Shown here: positions 9,962-21,516 of the stretch, one piece after another
Layout of the letters: every line of letters starts with the position of its first letter
Numbering within the stretch: position 1 is the first letter of the stretch
From: Mytilus californianus
Taxonomy: Eukaryota > Mollusca > Bivalvia > Mytilida > Mytilidae
Assembly (NCBI RefSeq): GCF_021869535.1
Contig: NW_026262734.1
Span: 75,454,339-75,518,338 of the forward strand
Direction: 5' to 3'
DNA length: 64,000 bases
Notes under the pieces: generated by a model
What the model saw: only the letters and a program-made list of their open reading frames with translations
The model's database searches: none
Told to the model about the DNA's origin: nothing
Translations under genes and position numbers: made by a program

Positions 9962-10631
9962 TTGCCTATGTTCTTGTAAACATGAATAGTTACAGAGAAA
10001 CTGGAAATTGAAAAAAAAAAAAAATGATCAGCAAGACAAGATCTACAAATAAATCAACATTGCTGGATTTGGCAGTTGACTCCTTATTGGAGTTAATGAT
10101 CTTTATTGACAATTTTTACCATTTTATTGTGCTTTTGCCTAATATCTTCAAAGCTATACTAGATGGATAAAAACTTTTAAAAGCAAAAATGATCAGTAAG
10201 ATAAGAACTTGAAATAAGTCAACATGGTTGAAATTGTCAGTCAACTCCTTATTGGTGTTATTTCCCTTTTAATACGATTTTAACCAATTTTTGACGTTTT
10301 GCATAATATGTTAAAAACTATGAATAGATAGAAACTTTGAAAAGGAAAAATGATCAGCAGGACAATATCTACAATTAAATTAAAATTGGCTATAACCATC
10401 AGTCAATTCGTTATTTAATTTATTGCTCTGTAATGACAATTTTTGTCCTTTTTGGGGGTTTTGGGCAAAAACTTAAAAAATATTTGGCGAAACACCAAAC
10501 AGAAAAAATTATCATCAATACGAAATCAACAAAAAAAGAGAATGTTGTCATGAATTATGTTCTAGTCTACAATGTTGAAGATGTACATAGACCTAGCTAA
10601 GTCAGTAACATATGCTCTTAAGAGCCTTTAG

Positions 10632-11053
10632 GGTTCAAGCAAACACTGAGGTTGGACCAGTGTGTTGGACAAAGTTAGTAAGGAAAGTAACTTACGTTTA
10701 TGTAAACAAAAAAGATCAGATCAGCAAAAGTTAACATCTTTACTCTATTGTTTGGCACAAATTTGTGTTTATTATTTCTAAAAGGTGTGAACAATTTTCA
10801 ATCAACCCAAACTTTCTTAATACTGTATGTTGACTAAGAATTTTTATAAAAAAACAGTCTCTCATTATGCATTCACAATATGTTTGCATTACAAATTGGA
10901 TTATTAGGTCACATGATCAGTCAGGACAGGATTTCACATGACACAATAAAGAAAATAGAATTTCATGGAAATCTTATCCATTTGATTGGTCTTAAGTCAT
11001 TCATTAAACTCGATGAGTGATGAAGATATGTGTAGGTTTAATTTACATTGTAG
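10632..11053 (+). other. Intron remainder, no feature
   Basis: AT-rich intron leading to the acceptor at 11052-11053. Nothing recognisable. Confidence 0.5.
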
Positions 11054-11131
11054 GTAAACCCAGTAAGGAACAGGTCCCAATGGTTTTATTGAGAAAGGAA
11101 GCAGCTGAACTGGATTGTGACAATATAATCG
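11054..11131 (+). CDS. HIRIP3: HIRIP3-like exon, CHZ core
   Basis: This 78-bp exon enters in phase 1 and leaves in phase 1. Its acceptor is ...tttacattgtAG and its donor G|GTAAAG. Joined to the previous exon it reads GMKGKPSKEQVPMVLLRKEA, then AELDCDNII. This matches the CHZ core in HIRIP3, where a Gly-x-Pro turn is followed by an Arg-Lys-Glu-Ala helix and ends in Leu-Asp-x-x-Asn-Ile-Ile. The Glu and Asp positions in this stretch are the ones expected to face basic histone surfaces. The exon is short and its splice phases fit both neighbours exactly, which is strong support for a live gene. Confidence 0.88.
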
Positions 11132-11552
11132 GTAAAGAAAAAGGTGATTATGATTTGTTTTTGGAAAATGCACACTCAACATTTTACATAAGTAAAAGAT
11201 GTAGAGTATATGTGAATAGAAAATAACCAAAAGGCATCCGGCACTCAACATACAGTCAGCAATAGACAATAGTCAATACATCTATACACTATATACTATA
11301 TACTAAAGTGTATATAATTTGCAAGTATGTCTAAATAATATATTTATACAATATGTCAGTATTTCTATACAATATGATAGTACTTTTTTACACTGTGTAA
11401 GATTTTTTTCCAGTTAATCAGTTTGAAAAGATGAGTTTGGAAAGAAAAATTGGTATTGGGGAAAAGTCTATTCTATAAAAACAGTAAAAAATGCATTGGT
11501 CCTTATAATGCACAATGACAAGTGATGAACAGTGTCTTGTCTTTGTGGCTTA

Positions 11553-12451
11553 CCGTTAAAAGGCTTGTATAGTCTGAGGTTTTATTCTCCAAAATTGACC
11601 CTGACAGCAGGGGTGCGGACTATAGAGTACAATAAGCAAGAAATAAGAGAGAAAATTTCAATTTCGCTATGTGGTTTGTTTATGTTCCGCCATGTTTGTT
11701 ATTGACATTGTAGAGGGCGCTCTTATTATTTTTCAAACCAATAATTTTACCCAATCCATATTAATAAGTTGTTTTTATTCAATATCAAATTAATACTGAA
11801 AATTTTTTAAATTAAATGCTTCATTACAAAATTCTCGTTTCTTTTCCAATGCATTGCTAAATATAAACTGGTATCTGCTTGAATGAAATCGTACAAAAAA
11901 AGACAACCGTAAACCAGCTTATGATGTGTAAACTACAAAACGTAATTGGTTATTATTGGTTCCGTTTTGGTGTTTCCTATAGACAAATATGTTTTGTATT
12001 AGCTTAAGACCCTTCAAACATTAATGTGATAGATATATTAAAACACTGTTTTACATAAGGAGGGAACTGTTTTACTTTCAAAGTCGTATTATAGTGATAT
12101 CTATTGTGTACAGATTTGGACTCTCACAGGGTTTTTTCATCTTTTACACGTGCTTTTCAAACTTCCAGTTTAAACATACACAAGTTTCTAAATTGTTTTT
12201 TGTGTGATTTAGACTTATTTTAACCAGCGTGAAGTGTTTTAGAACCATTTACAAGCAGTTTCAGCTTCTGTTTGGTGATGGAAAATAGGTTTTTCCAAGA
12301 AAATACCGCAAACGACCACACACGATTTAAAATTACCGGAGTTTCATTAGACCTTTTCTAACAGTTACAAAATGTTTATTTACCTGAAATTTCGTGGGGA
12401 GAAGGGGGTGCGGACTATGTACCAGTGCGAACTATACAAGCCGGATTACGG
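11553..12451. mobile_element. TIR element 2, TA target duplication, inserted in minisatellite
   Basis: It begins CCGTTAAAAGGCTTGTATAG and its end is the inverse of CCGTAATCCGGCTTGTATAG. TA flanks both sides (11551-11552 and 12452-12453). The left flank 'cttgtctttgtggct' plus one TA plus the right flank 'ccttaatgttttc' rebuilds one unit of the neighbouring minisatellite, so the insertion site is certain to the base. Internal motifs 'gggtgcggactat' occur near both ends in inverse orientation. No transposase frame is seen; it is non-autonomous and of the same family as 431-1640. Confidence 0.82.
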
Positions 12452-12453
12452 TA

Positions 12454-14036
12454 CCTTAATGTTTTCATGCCTTGTGCCTTACCTTAATGTTTTCTTGTCT
12501 TTGTGGCTTACCTTAATGTTTTCTTGTCTTGTGTCTTACCTTAATGTTTTCTTGTCTTGTGCCTTACCTTAATACCTTAATGTTTTCTTGTCTTGTGTCT
12601 CACCTTAATGTTTTCTTGTCTATGTGGCTTACCTTAATGTTTTCTTGTCTTGTGCCTTACCTTAATACCTTAATGTTTTCTTGTCTTGTGTCTTACCTCA
12701 ATGTTTTCTTGTTTTGTGCCTTACCTTAATGTTTTCTTGTCTTGTGTCTAACCTTAATGTTTTCTTGTCTTGTGCCTTACCTTAATGTTTTCTTGTCTTT
12801 GTATCTTACCTTAATGTTTTCTTGCCTTTGTGGCTTACCTTAATGTTTTCTTGTCTTATGTTTTCTTGTCTTTGTGTCTTACCTTAATGTTTTCTTGTCT
12901 TTGTGGCTTTCCTTAATGTTTTCTTGTCTTGTGCCTTACCTTAATGTTTTCTTGTCTTTGTGTCTTACCTTAATGTATTCTTGTCTTTGTGGCTTACCTT
13001 AATGTTTTCTTGTCTTGTGCCTTACCTTAATATTTTCTTGTCTTTGTGTCTTACCTTAATGTTTTCTTGCCTTTGTGGCTTACCTTAATGTTTTCTTGTC
13101 TTGTGGCTTACCTTTATGTTTTCTTGTCTTTGTGTCTTACCTTAATCTTTTCTTGTCTTTGTGTCTTACCTTAATATTTTCTTGTCTTGTGTCTTACCTT
13201 AATCTTTTCTTGTCTTTGTGGCTTACCTTAATGTCTTCAGCCTTACTTTAATGTTTTCTTGTCTTTGTGTCTTACCTTAATGTTTTCTTGTCTTTGTGGC
13301 TTTCCTTAATGTTTTTCTTGTCTTGTGCCTTACCTTAATGTTTTCCTATCTTTGTGTCTTACCTTAATGTTTTCTTGTCTTTGTGGCTTACCTTAATGTT
13401 TTCTTGTCTTGTGCCTTACCATAATATTTTCTTGTCTTTGTGTCTTACCTTAATGTTTTCTTGCCTTTGTGGCTTACCTTAATGTTTTCTTGTCTTGTGC
13501 CTTACCTTTATGTTTTTTTGTCTTTGTGTCTTACCTTTATGTTTTCTTGTCTTTGCGTCTTACCTGAATGTTTCTTGTCTTTGTGGCTGACCTTAATGTT
13601 TTCTTGTCTTGTGGCTTACCTTAATGTTTTCTTGTCTTCGTGGCTTACCTTAATGTGATCTTGTCTTCAGCCTTACCTTAATGTTTTCTTGTGTCTGTGT
13701 CTTACCATAATGTTTTCTTGTCTTTGTGGCTTACCTTAATGTTTTCTTGTCTTGTGCCTTACCTTAATGTTTTCTTGTCTTTGTGGCTTACCATAATGTT
13801 TTCTTGCCTTTGTGTCTTACCTTAATGTTTTCTTGTCTTGTGGCTTACCTTAATGTTTTCTTGTCTTTTTGTCTTACCTTAATGTTTTCTTGTCTTTGTG
13901 GCTTACCTTGATGTTTTCTTGTCTTGTGGCTTACCTTAATGTTTTCTTGTCTTTGTGTCTTACCTTAATGTTTTCTTGTCTTTGTGGCTTACCTTAATGT
14001 TTTCTTGTCTTTGTATCTTACCTTAATGTTTTCTTA
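12454..14036 (+). repeat. Minisatellite, ~28-30-bp unit, about fifty copies
   Basis: The unit is 'accttaatgttttcttgtct' followed by 'ttgtggctt', with variants 'gtgcctt' and 'tgtgtctt' that change the length by one base. A partial unit at 11533-11552 lies across the TIR element, so the array predates that insertion. Repeat-derived + strand frames rich in Leu, Phe and Val are artefacts. It occupies the last intron of the HIRIP3-like gene. From 14037 to 14708 the intron has no other feature. Confidence 0.92.
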
Positions 14037-14708
14037 TTTGAAGAATTTAATGTTGATAACAGATCTTTGATGGTTTCTGTTTGACTTGTTTAATTTATTC
14101 ACAATTGTTAGACATTATATGATTTAGACCTTGACATATTGTATAGACACCGTTTTTTTGTAGACAGTTGACCTCTAGATGTCTTTATGTGATGTTGGGT
14201 TACTGTCACATTGATGTATACCCTACATCTTCTTTTCCTCATATCGAGTCAATATATGATCTTATTATAAAGAAACATACAAATCCAAGTCCTTTTTTGA
14301 GGTGCATCACACATGAACTATAACAAGGACAGTGAACGATATTTTATCTTATTATTCATTAATTTTGACTTTATATTATTGAATGTTATCTTTATGTACA
14401 ATGGGGCTGGTAATATTGCAAATTGTTAATATTTAAAATTATACCTATAAAAATGCCATCTTGGTTCACACATCTTTGTGTTTCCTGACAACAAAGCTGA
14501 AGCAAGGTAAAGGAATCACTTCTTTCATATTGTCTTAGTGTCTGTGTTACTCAAGGCTTGAAAGATTTTAATCAAACTTGCACAGCTTCTTCTAGAAATG
14601 AAAAAATGTTTGAGGAGCTGATTTTAGTTTTTTATTATGATTTTAAGCTATTACTATTATATGTGTAACTTTAGATTTATGTTTTTGTTTTTTTTTAATT
14701 CTTTTTAG

Positions 14709-14830
14709 TGATAGGTCAGCGTAATGCCAGGAGTAAATACAACAGAAAACCACAGCCTGTTGCTCCACATGTATCTCCTGTCAAATTCAGTCGTATAAAA
14801 GACCTGATTGAAAGTGAAGAGTCTGACTAA
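14709..14830 (+). CDS. HIRIP3: HIRIP3-like last coding exon
   Basis: The acceptor is ...aattctttttAG after a long T-rich tract. The exon enters with two bases that complete the split codon and reads VIGQRNARSKYNRKPQPVAP..., ending SRIKDLIESEESD and TAA at 14828-14830. HIRIP3 proteins end the same way: a basic stretch after Asn-Ile-Ile, then an acidic tail after Arg-x-x-x-Leu/Ile-Ile. A second AG six bases downstream (14713-14714) would also keep frame and would drop Val-Ile. The stop is followed by a polyadenylation signal, so the 3' end of the gene is complete. Confidence 0.88.
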
Positions 14831-14918
14831 ATATTTGTTTTAAGACATACTTGAAGAAGATAGTGCTATTTGATGTTAAAGATGTAACATTTTGTCACGG
14901 AGAATGGACTTTTAATGA

Positions 14919-14924
14919 AATAAA
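14919..14924 (+). terminator. Polyadenylation signal of the HIRIP3-like gene
   Basis: AATAAA lies 89 bases after the stop codon, in an AT-rich 3' UTR. This is the first canonical signal downstream and the likely 3' end of the transcript. Confidence 0.65.
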
Positions 14925-14939
14925 AAATAATATGGAAGT

Positions 14940-16263
14940 ATACTGAGTTCTAATCTTTTATTCTTTTCCACAATGGATTTAAAGGTAGTTCACCTAAGCG
15001 TGTAGAAGTAGTTTGGGCTGTTTTCATATGGTACATTGTGTTTGAATGGAAAGAATCCTCAAATTTAAATTGTTGTAGAATTAACAATAAATTTAGATTG
15101 TTTGGCAGTTTAACCATAGAATCTAGAATCATCGGCATATGAATTGGATTATTATACCCCTCTTCCTGTCATCATCTCTGTCCATCCATAACAAATTTAA
15201 AAATAAGAAGATGTAGTATGATTGCCAATGAGACAACTCTCCACATAGCATTTTCTTTGACAGCAAATTAAAAAATTAAGAGCTTGTCGATATCTTGTAG
15301 CAATGTTCATATGTGTAAGCTATACTGTCTGACACATTATTAGATCTTTTACTAATCTACTCTCTGTTTGTCAAGAAATTCTTATTGCATTCTTATCAGC
15401 ACCTACAAATTATAGCCTCCTCATATTGAGTACAAACTTGTAAGCTAAACCCTGTGTTCTTGTCTTCTTTCTGTTTTCTGCTGAGACATTTTGGTAGATG
15501 TAAAGGTATTTCCTTTCAATCAAAAGCAAGAGTGGTGTATACATTATAGTAAGCAGTAGCTCATGCACTACAACGTGTTATGTTTATTTTCTTTTTATTC
15601 TCTTTGGAAAACTCAATTTTGTTACATTAAGACCATTTAATGTTCTGATGTGTTGTTTGAAATTTTTTTGTTTTGTTTTGTGCATGTAGGTATGTTGCAT
15701 GGTTTAAACTGGAATATTTGACACCATCTTTTAAAAAAAAAGTTCATTTATCTTTCCAGAGTTACAGGACAAAAATCATCAGATTTAAGTCAACTTTGCA
15801 CATGATGCACACTAACTGGGGAAAAGTCAGATCAATTTACTTGAAAATTATGTTGCAAGTGATAAAATAAGCTACCTTTCAAACTTGACAGTTTTCCACT
15901 TTGTCACTCCAATGTTATGGTAATTTAACCGTTAGATTTGAGTAAATTTTCATGCGTTGTTTTCTAACTTAGATATGCTTGGATCAATTGAATTTACTTC
16001 GAACTACATTTGTTGTTTATAGTATCAATTGGTAAAAGTAAGCTTATTTCCATTTTGAACATTTGAGGATTTGCTTTTCCAGATATGTGGAATTTTGACT
16101 TCCAAATTTAAAAGCCTTGTAAAAGTATTTGAGTTTATACTTGGAACAAATTCAATATGCAAACATCTTTTTCAGCACTCATTATTATATTGTAAAATTT
16201 ATAGAAATATAGGAAAAATACAACAAATTTAGGAAATACATACCGACATACCATTACTGCATA
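14940..16263. other. Intergenic stretch with short repeat fragments
   Basis: A fragment of the 'ttttacccctgtc' repeat (15151-15190) adjoins a fragment of the mussel repeat A ('atgattgccaatgagacaac', 15196-15250). The rest is AT-rich, and I see no exon with convincing splice sites or codon pattern. Confidence 0.45.
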
Positions 16264-17243
16264 ATAGTCTAGTCAAAATAGCATTTGACCTCATAATAAT
16301 TGCAACAGAATTTTTTTCTGTATTTTTCAATTCTTAAACGCTTTCTTTGTAACATACTAAAAGTCTACCAAGATATCTGAGTGGGAACATGGATTTTTTG
16401 GGTGAAAAATAGCAAAATATGTCAAAAATAGTGAAAAACTGGGAAAAGCTTGTTAAACATTCATTTTGGAAGATAATCATTTCAAACCAAAAGTTTTAAA
16501 ACAGTTTATACAGTGTTTAGAAATGAAATAATAAAAAAAATGTTTTCTTTTTTATAAACATGATATTTTAGGTGAAAACATCAGATTTTTGTTGGAATTT
16601 GAGATTCACAAAGCACGAATTGATTACCAAAACAGACAGGGAAAATATAAAAAATGGTAATAGAAGTTCATTTGATTTTTCAAAAAAAGACAAAAACCTT
16701 AGTTTTAATCATTCCAAAACTATACAGCAATTCCTTTTTGGGTAAATAATGATTTTGGGTAAAATATAGCAAAATCATCCAAAAATCGTTAAAAACTGGA
16801 AAAACACCAATTTGGAGTTTTAACTGTTTTTAAATCACTCCAAAAAATGAAAAATGGAAATCTTAATATAATTGTAATCAGATCAAACAAAATTCATTGT
16901 AAAACAGTTATGATTATAGCTGATTTTGGGTGAAAAAAGCTAAATTTGGCAAAAAATCTTCAAAAACTGGAAAAAACTAATAAAATTCATAGATTTTCAT
17001 AATTCAATTAAGATGTTAGTGAAAATCAATATCTTCTTTATATGAAAAAGTGCAATGCTTAAATTCATACAATTTTAACCAACAAGAGATTTTAAGCGAG
17101 AATCCAAGATGTGTTGACCATGCATAATGAGAGGTAAAAAGTCTAATTGACCAACACGGATGATGATTAAAAAGTAAATGACAAAATACATGGAAACATT
17201 TTTTTTATAGATTATTCCATAGTTTTCTGTATACAACAAATAT

Positions 17244-18143
17244 CTATTCATCAGTAAAGTCAGATTCAGCAACAGGAACAGAATTAGAACAATTCAAACC
17301 ACGACATTCACCTCATCCTACCGAACACTGAAGACCATTTTTTCTACAGACACATCGTTTGGTGTCACAGTTTTGCTTACAATTGCATCTGATATTGTTT
17401 AGAAGTTTATCAGGTGTAGGAGGAAGTTCCATCCAAATTGGACAAAGTTTTCCACGTTTGATTTCCCAACCATAGTCTGTAGGATCTATGTCAACTTCTT
17501 CTGATAATACACTCGAAGACTATGAAATTGCCCCGAATCAGATGTTGGTGGTAATCTTTTCACCTGAACCAATGTGTTTCCAGTAATTACTATGGATGTG
17601 AATTTTCTCCAGCGAAGAATGTTAAGTCCTTCAAGAGGAAGTCCTCCATATAACGCGTATGTGCTTCTTCTCCTGCTTTGATGATATCTGCTTTAATGAA
17701 GCCTTATTCATGAAAACTTGATCTTGATATTTTTGGTTAAGTTTTATTAATGCAAGTCCTTTGCCTATTCCAAAAAGCCTAGATGATGAGTCACAACCTG
17801 TAAAAGAATTCAACAAGAGCAACAAATTACAAACATCTTCCCCAAGAAATCCTTTAGTCTGTTGTATGTTCCATGTGTTCATTTTTTTGTTGATTGCTAT
17901 TTTTATCAGATTTAAAAATAACCCTTTTGCACTGCTGATTAACATGATGAATAAGTAACACTAATAGATCAGTATCTTCACCATTTACTACGAAGCACAA
18001 TCCAAATCTGTTTACGCAATAAGAAGATCTGCATCATCAGTCGCATTCTTACATCTAATGTCAATATCCTTAAGCTTGTCACAAAGCATGTTAATAAGAG
18101 ATTGTTTGTTATGACTGTTTGACATGAAAAGTTCCTTTTTAGT
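17244..18143 (-). pseudogene. PIN-like/CXC mobile-element protein, 3' half, inverted copy
   Basis: Read on the minus strand, this matches the plus copy at 19140-20024. It keeps LLLLNSFTGCDSSSRLFGIG and, after frame damage, a cysteine-rich end with CNCKQNCDTKRCVC and GECRGLNCSN. That is the CXC type of repeat also found in tesmin/TSO1 proteins. One in-frame stop falls inside the CXC region, and a frameshift separates it from the GCD motif part. It is better preserved than the plus copy around the GCD motif and less complete overall, since the 5' half is missing. It is not functional as it stands. Confidence 0.7.
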
Positions 18144-18199
18144 TATTGATAATAGATATTTTCCTTCATCAATACTACGTACTAGTACTTAGGAGGACA

Positions 18200-20024
18200 G
18201 ACCGTTTTTGGAGTGGTTTTTCTACAGATCTGACTAGAGAACAGATCTTGAAGAGAAGTGTGAAATCTTCTGGAGGTCTAACCAGGGGCGGAGGAATGGG
18301 TGAATCCCAACGAGGACAGTGGATACTATATATGCCAGCTTGTGCAGACTACAACAGTGTCATGCAAGATCTCACTGGTGTTGCATACTGTACTAGTGAT
18401 CAGCACAAAGAAGCTAACCGTGCAAGGAAAGAACGAGACAGGGTAGACACTCTTGCAATTCTTGAGTACCTTAGTGAAAGAAATCACTTTACTAATGATG
18501 TTTCACTTAGATATATTAAAACAGGTGTTGAGGCAGAGCCTAATGTTAACGTTGAAAAAGCAAAAAGTTTTGGAAATAAAACGTTAGAATTGATGAAAAA
18601 CGACAAAAATTTGAGTTAAAGCTTCAAGAAGTCAAACCAATCAACAACATCGGCAGCAAAACCTAAGTCAGCTCAGACTTTCTCAAAACGGATATGAGTC
18701 CTCAATTGATGTTCCAACGCCTGACCACAGCAGCAAATGGTCTCTTTGAAAACACATCCAAGGTATTCCAGTATGAATTGTCCAGCGTTCCTTCCTCTAT
18801 GTTTGATTGCAACCTACTACCTCGAGAGGCATGCAAGTCAAACTTAGCTGATGCGATATGGGTATTTGGAAGTGATTGCATACATGAAATCGATGGTGAG
18901 GGTTTTCAGTATGTCCTTAATGGTGGATGACTATTACAACGACTTCCTTGGACACATGGTATATCATTTGGAGGCATTACACAAATGTATGTTGATCATG
19001 TAATCAGAAAGTACAAACACCCTGTTATTGTTTTTGACAGTTATCAAGAACTTCCTTCAATTAAAGATATAACACATTTGCGTAGAACAAAAGGCATCAT
19101 TTCGCCGAACATCAATTTCACCTCTTCTATGCCTTGCAAAACTAAAAAGGAACTTTTCATGTCAAACAGTCATAACAAATAAGCTCTTATTAACATGCTT
19201 TGTGACAAGCTTAAGGATAATGACATTAGATTTAAGAATGCGACTGATGATGCAGATCTTCTTATTGTGTAAACAGCTGTGGATTGTGCTTTGTCTTTAG
19301 AAGTCGTAGTAAATGGTGAAGATACGAATCTATTAGTATTACTTATTCATCATGTTAATCAGCAGTGCAAACAGAATATTTTTTAATCTGAAAAAATGGA
19401 AATCAACAAAAAATGAAAATATGGAACATACAACAGACTAAAGGATTTCTTGTGGAGGATGTTTGTAATTTGTTGCTCTTTTTGAATTCTATAACAGGTT
19501 GTGGTCTAGGCTTTTTGGAATAGGCAAAAGACTTGCATTAAAAAAACTTAACCAAGAATATCTGAAAATGCAAGTTCAATTTTTATGAATAACGTTTCAT
19601 TAAAGCAGATATCATCAAAGCAGGAGAAGAAACGCTCACAATTTTATATGGAGGACTTCCTCTTGAAGGACTTAACATCGTTATTACTGGAAACACATCG
19701 GTTCAGGTGAAAAGTTAACTACCAACATCCGATTCAGGGCAATTTCATAGTCTTCGAGTGTATTATCAGTGCCAGAAATGGATGTAAGAAGAAGTTGACA
19801 TAGATCCTACAGACTATGGTTGGGAAATTTAACGTGGAAAACTTAGTCCAATTTTGATGGAACTACCTCCTGCACCTGATAAACTTCTTACCATTATAAG
19901 ATGCAACTGTAAGCAAAACTGCAACACCAAATGATGTGTCTGTAGACAAAATGGTCTTCAGTGTTCGGTAGGATGCGGTGAATGTTGTGGTTTGAATTGT
20001 TCTAATTCTGTTCCCACTACTTAA
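18200..20024 (+). pseudogene. PIN-like/CXC mobile-element protein, decayed
   Basis: Successive frames give RFWSGFSTDLTREQILKRSV, GGLTRGGGMGESQRGQW, MPACADYNSVMQDLTGV (18200-18619), then QYVLNGG, YVDHVIRKYKHPVIVFDSYQ, ITHLRRTKG (18694-19182), then DADLLIV and GEDTNLLVLL (about 19250-19345), and a CXC end with RCNCKQNC and CSVGCGECC (19900-20000). The Asp-rich blocks resemble PIN/FEN-type nuclease motifs. Proteins with this order recur in many invertebrate genomes as repeat-associated, uncharacterised genes (family recall). At least four stops and frameshifts break it. I cannot assign it to a named transposon superfamily. Confidence 0.68.
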
Positions 20025-21516
20025 TCTGACTTTACCGATGCATAGATATTTGTTGTATACAGAAAACTATGGAATAATCTTTAAAAAAAATGTGTGCATG
20101 TATTTAGTCATTAACTTTTTGATCATCATCCGTTTTGGTCAATTAGACTTTTTACCTCTCATTATGCATTGTCAACAAATCTTTGATTCTCGCTTATAAT
20201 CTCTTGTTGGTTAAAATAGTATGTATTAAAGCATTGCACTTTTTCATATAAAGGAATATAAATTGATTTTCACTAACATCTTAATTGATTTCTGAAAAAA
20301 CTATGAATTTATCAGTTTTTTCCTGTTTTTGACGATTTTTTGCCAAATTTAGCTTTTTTCACCCAGAATCAGCTATAATCATATTTGTTTTACAATGACT
20401 TTTGTTTGATCTGATTATGATTATATTAAGCTTTGCATTTTTCTATTTTAGAATTATTTAAAAACAGTTAAAATTCCAAATTAGTGTGTTTCCAGTTTTT
20501 AACGATTTTGGATGATTTTGCTATATTTTACCCAAAATCATCATTTACCCAATTAAGAATTGCTGTAAAGTTTTGAAATGATTAGAATAAAGGTTTTTGT
20601 CTTTTTTTGAAATATCAAATGAACTTCTATTACCAATATTTATATTTTGGTGATCAATTAACGCTTTGTAAATCTCAAATTCCAACAAAAATCGGATGTT
20701 TTCACCCAAAATTTCATGTTTATAAAGAAAACATTTTTTTTATTATTTCATTTCATAAACACTGTAGAAACTGTTGTAAAACTTTTGATTTGAAATGATT
20801 ATCATCAAAAATAAATGATTAACAAGCTTTTCCCAGTTTTTCACTATTTTTGACAAATTTTGCTATTTTTCACCCAAAAAATCCATGTTTCCACTCAGAT
20901 ATCTTGGTAGACTTTTAGTATATTACGAAGAAAGCCTTTTAGAATTGAAAAATACCAAAAATAATTATGTTGCAATTTTTAGCTCACCTGGCCCGAAGGG
21001 CCAAGTGAGCTTTTCTCATCACTTGGCGTCCGTCGTCCGTTGTCCGTCGTCGTCGTCGGCGTCTTTCGTCGTCGTCGTCGTCGTTAGCTTTTTACAAAAA
21101 TCTCCGTTGAAACCACTGGGCCAAATTTAACCAAACTTGGCCACAACCATCATTAGGGTATCTAGTTTCAAAAATGTGTCCGATGACCCCGCCAACCAAC
21201 CAAGATGACCGCCATGGCTAAAAATAGAACATAGGGGTAAAATGTAGATTTTGGCTTATATCTCTGAAACCAAAGCATTTAGAGTAAATCTGACATGGGG
21301 TAAAACTGATTATCAGGTCAAGATCTATCTGCCCAGAAATTTTCAGACAAATCTGAACACCTGTTGTTGGGTTGCTGCCCCTGAATTGGTAATTTCGCAG
21401 TTACATAAAGTAGCAAATTATCGTTCCTGAATAGGTGGCGCCGTGGTAGCCGATCCTGTTCCTCAACTTCCGGTTTCTGCACTGTGCAACTATTACATTT
21501 ACATTTTTAATTAACG

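Larger units (their letters stand above)
7925..10631 (+). mobile_element. Helentron-like non-autonomous element E1 (host of E2)
   Basis: The 5' end 'gctcacctggcccaaagc' and the following 'ggccagtgtgatcttatgcc' are a diverged form of the family's 5' hairpin. 'aacttggccacaatcatta' and 'gtgtccggtgactgcc' follow as in the other copies. The right part (10005-10480) holds about three ~163-bp tail units beginning 'aaaatgatcagcaagac'. The end near 10612-10631 keeps a weak hairpin 'gctcttaagagc'. A younger relative, E2, interrupts it at 8281-9961. The whole lies in a HIRIP3-like intron. No ORF of its own is seen. The Helentron assignment is inference from the ends. Confidence 0.65.

Noticed and set aside
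12372..13658. Leu/Phe/Val-rich + strand frames (LNVFLS, LMFSCL repeats)
   Set aside because: Translations of the 29-bp minisatellite. The frame shifts with unit length changes and there is no start or signal context.
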